The notes beneath the pieces are model-generated. The model was not told the origin of the DNA and searched no databases. It was given only the letters and a program-made list of their open reading frames with translations. A DNA stretch of 5,772 nt from Gammaproteobacteria bacterium (GTDB lineage Bacteria; Pseudomonadota; Gammaproteobacteria; Steroidobacterales; Steroidobacteraceae), in contig JASHTN010000374.1 in the NCBI GenBank assembly GCA_030040525.1, positions 1-5,772 of the forward strand, read 5' to 3'. Positions 5,566 through 5,772 of the stretch are shown in pieces. Each line of letters opens with the position of its first letter. Positions within the stretch are counted from its first letter, which is position 1. The translations under genes were made by a program, and so were the position numbers.

Positions 5566-5581
5566 CCGGCTAACTCGCCGG
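5566..5581. terminator. Possible weak bidirectional terminator between convergent genes
   Basis: CCGGC (5566-5570) and GCCGG (5577-5581) form a perfect 5-bp stem with a TAACTC loop at the meeting point of the response regulator gene and the leftward gene, overlapping the latter's stop codon. No T-run follows on either side, so termination by this element alone is doubtful. Confidence 0.25.
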
Positions 5582-5772
5582 CGTGCGCCCGAGCGCGACC
5601 CGCCGCGTCAGGCGCTCGAGCGAGCGCCGCGCGGCGGCCTTGGCGATGTGCTTGCACCACAGCGGCTCGCGCTGCCCCGACTGGCGGCGGAACTTGTCGC
5701 AGTCGCAGGTCCACAGGATCCGGTCGTCCTGCGTCTTGAGCACCTGCACCGTGCGGCTCGGGAAGCTGTAGG
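5570..5772 (-). CDS. SWIM zinc-finger protein, C-terminal fragment (runs off the right edge)
   Basis: The last 66 or so codons of a leftward gene are visible, ending at TAG (5570-5572). The fragment reads YSFPSRTVQVLKTQDDRILWTCDCDKF in pieces, then a polar stretch and PLWCKHIAKAAARRSLERL. The CDC...WCKH arrangement is the CxC-x(n)-CxH pattern of a SWIM zinc finger, with the preceding strand carrying aromatic residues (YSFPS, ILWTC) as usual. SWIM domains bind DNA or protein and occur in bacterial helicase-associated and stand-alone proteins; which kind this is cannot be told from the C-terminus. The gene has no start in the window. It converges on the response regulator gene with a 9-bp gap, so the two are separate transcription units and no role in PQQ synthesis is implied. 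Confidence 0.72.
   Translation of the reverse strand, partial: YSFPSRTVQVLKTQDDRILWTCDCDKFRRQSGQREPLWCKHIAKAAARRSLERLTRRVALGRTPAS

Overview
The window carries a compact pyrroloquinoline quinone (PQQ) cofactor biosynthesis operon, pqqABCDE, on the minus strand from about 3408 down to 94. A two-component regulatory pair is divergently transcribed on the plus strand (3585-5560). Two other genes are cut by the window edges. The DNA is strongly GC-rich, with long antisense shadow frames. The protein sequences look proteobacterial, gamma- or beta-like, but the window alone does not fix the genus.

Minus strand in transcription order: pqqA (24-residue precursor peptide with Glu16 and Tyr20), pqqB (GTG start), pqqC, pqqD, pqqE, and then, 4 bp after pqqE, the N-terminus of a peptide deformylase homologue that runs off the left edge. 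Coupling is tight at pqqD/pqqE (ATGA overlap) and pqqE/def. It is loose at pqqA/pqqB (70 bp gap) and pqqB/pqqC (45 bp gap). The pqqC/pqqD junction carries a perfect 17-bp tandem duplication. It copies the pqqD ribosome-binding site and start codon and so creates a six-codon mini-ORF that ends on the pqqD start.

Plus strand: a membrane histidine kinase with a LapD/MoxY-like periplasmic domain, HAMP, HisKA_3 and HATPase domains, then, with an ATGA overlap, a NarL/FixJ-type response regulator. Their 176-bp divergent spacer with pqqA holds a perfect 8-3-8 inverted repeat (CCTCATGA-TTT-TCATGAGG) and further CTCATG copies. This is a good candidate operator through which the pair could control pqq and/or itself. 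At the right edge, converging on the regulator gene, is the C-terminus of a SWIM zinc-finger protein.

Working model: PqqA is bound by PqqD and cross-linked by the radical SAM enzyme PqqE. PqqB hydroxylates the excised Glu-Tyr unit and PqqC performs the last oxidation. The kinase/regulator pair probably links PQQ supply to an alcohol or other quinoprotein dehydrogenase substrate. No quinoprotein dehydrogenase and no pqqF/pqqG protease gene lies in the window. The pathway is well known. The less described parts are the regulatory spacer, the duplicated pqqD start and the deformylase at the end of the operon.
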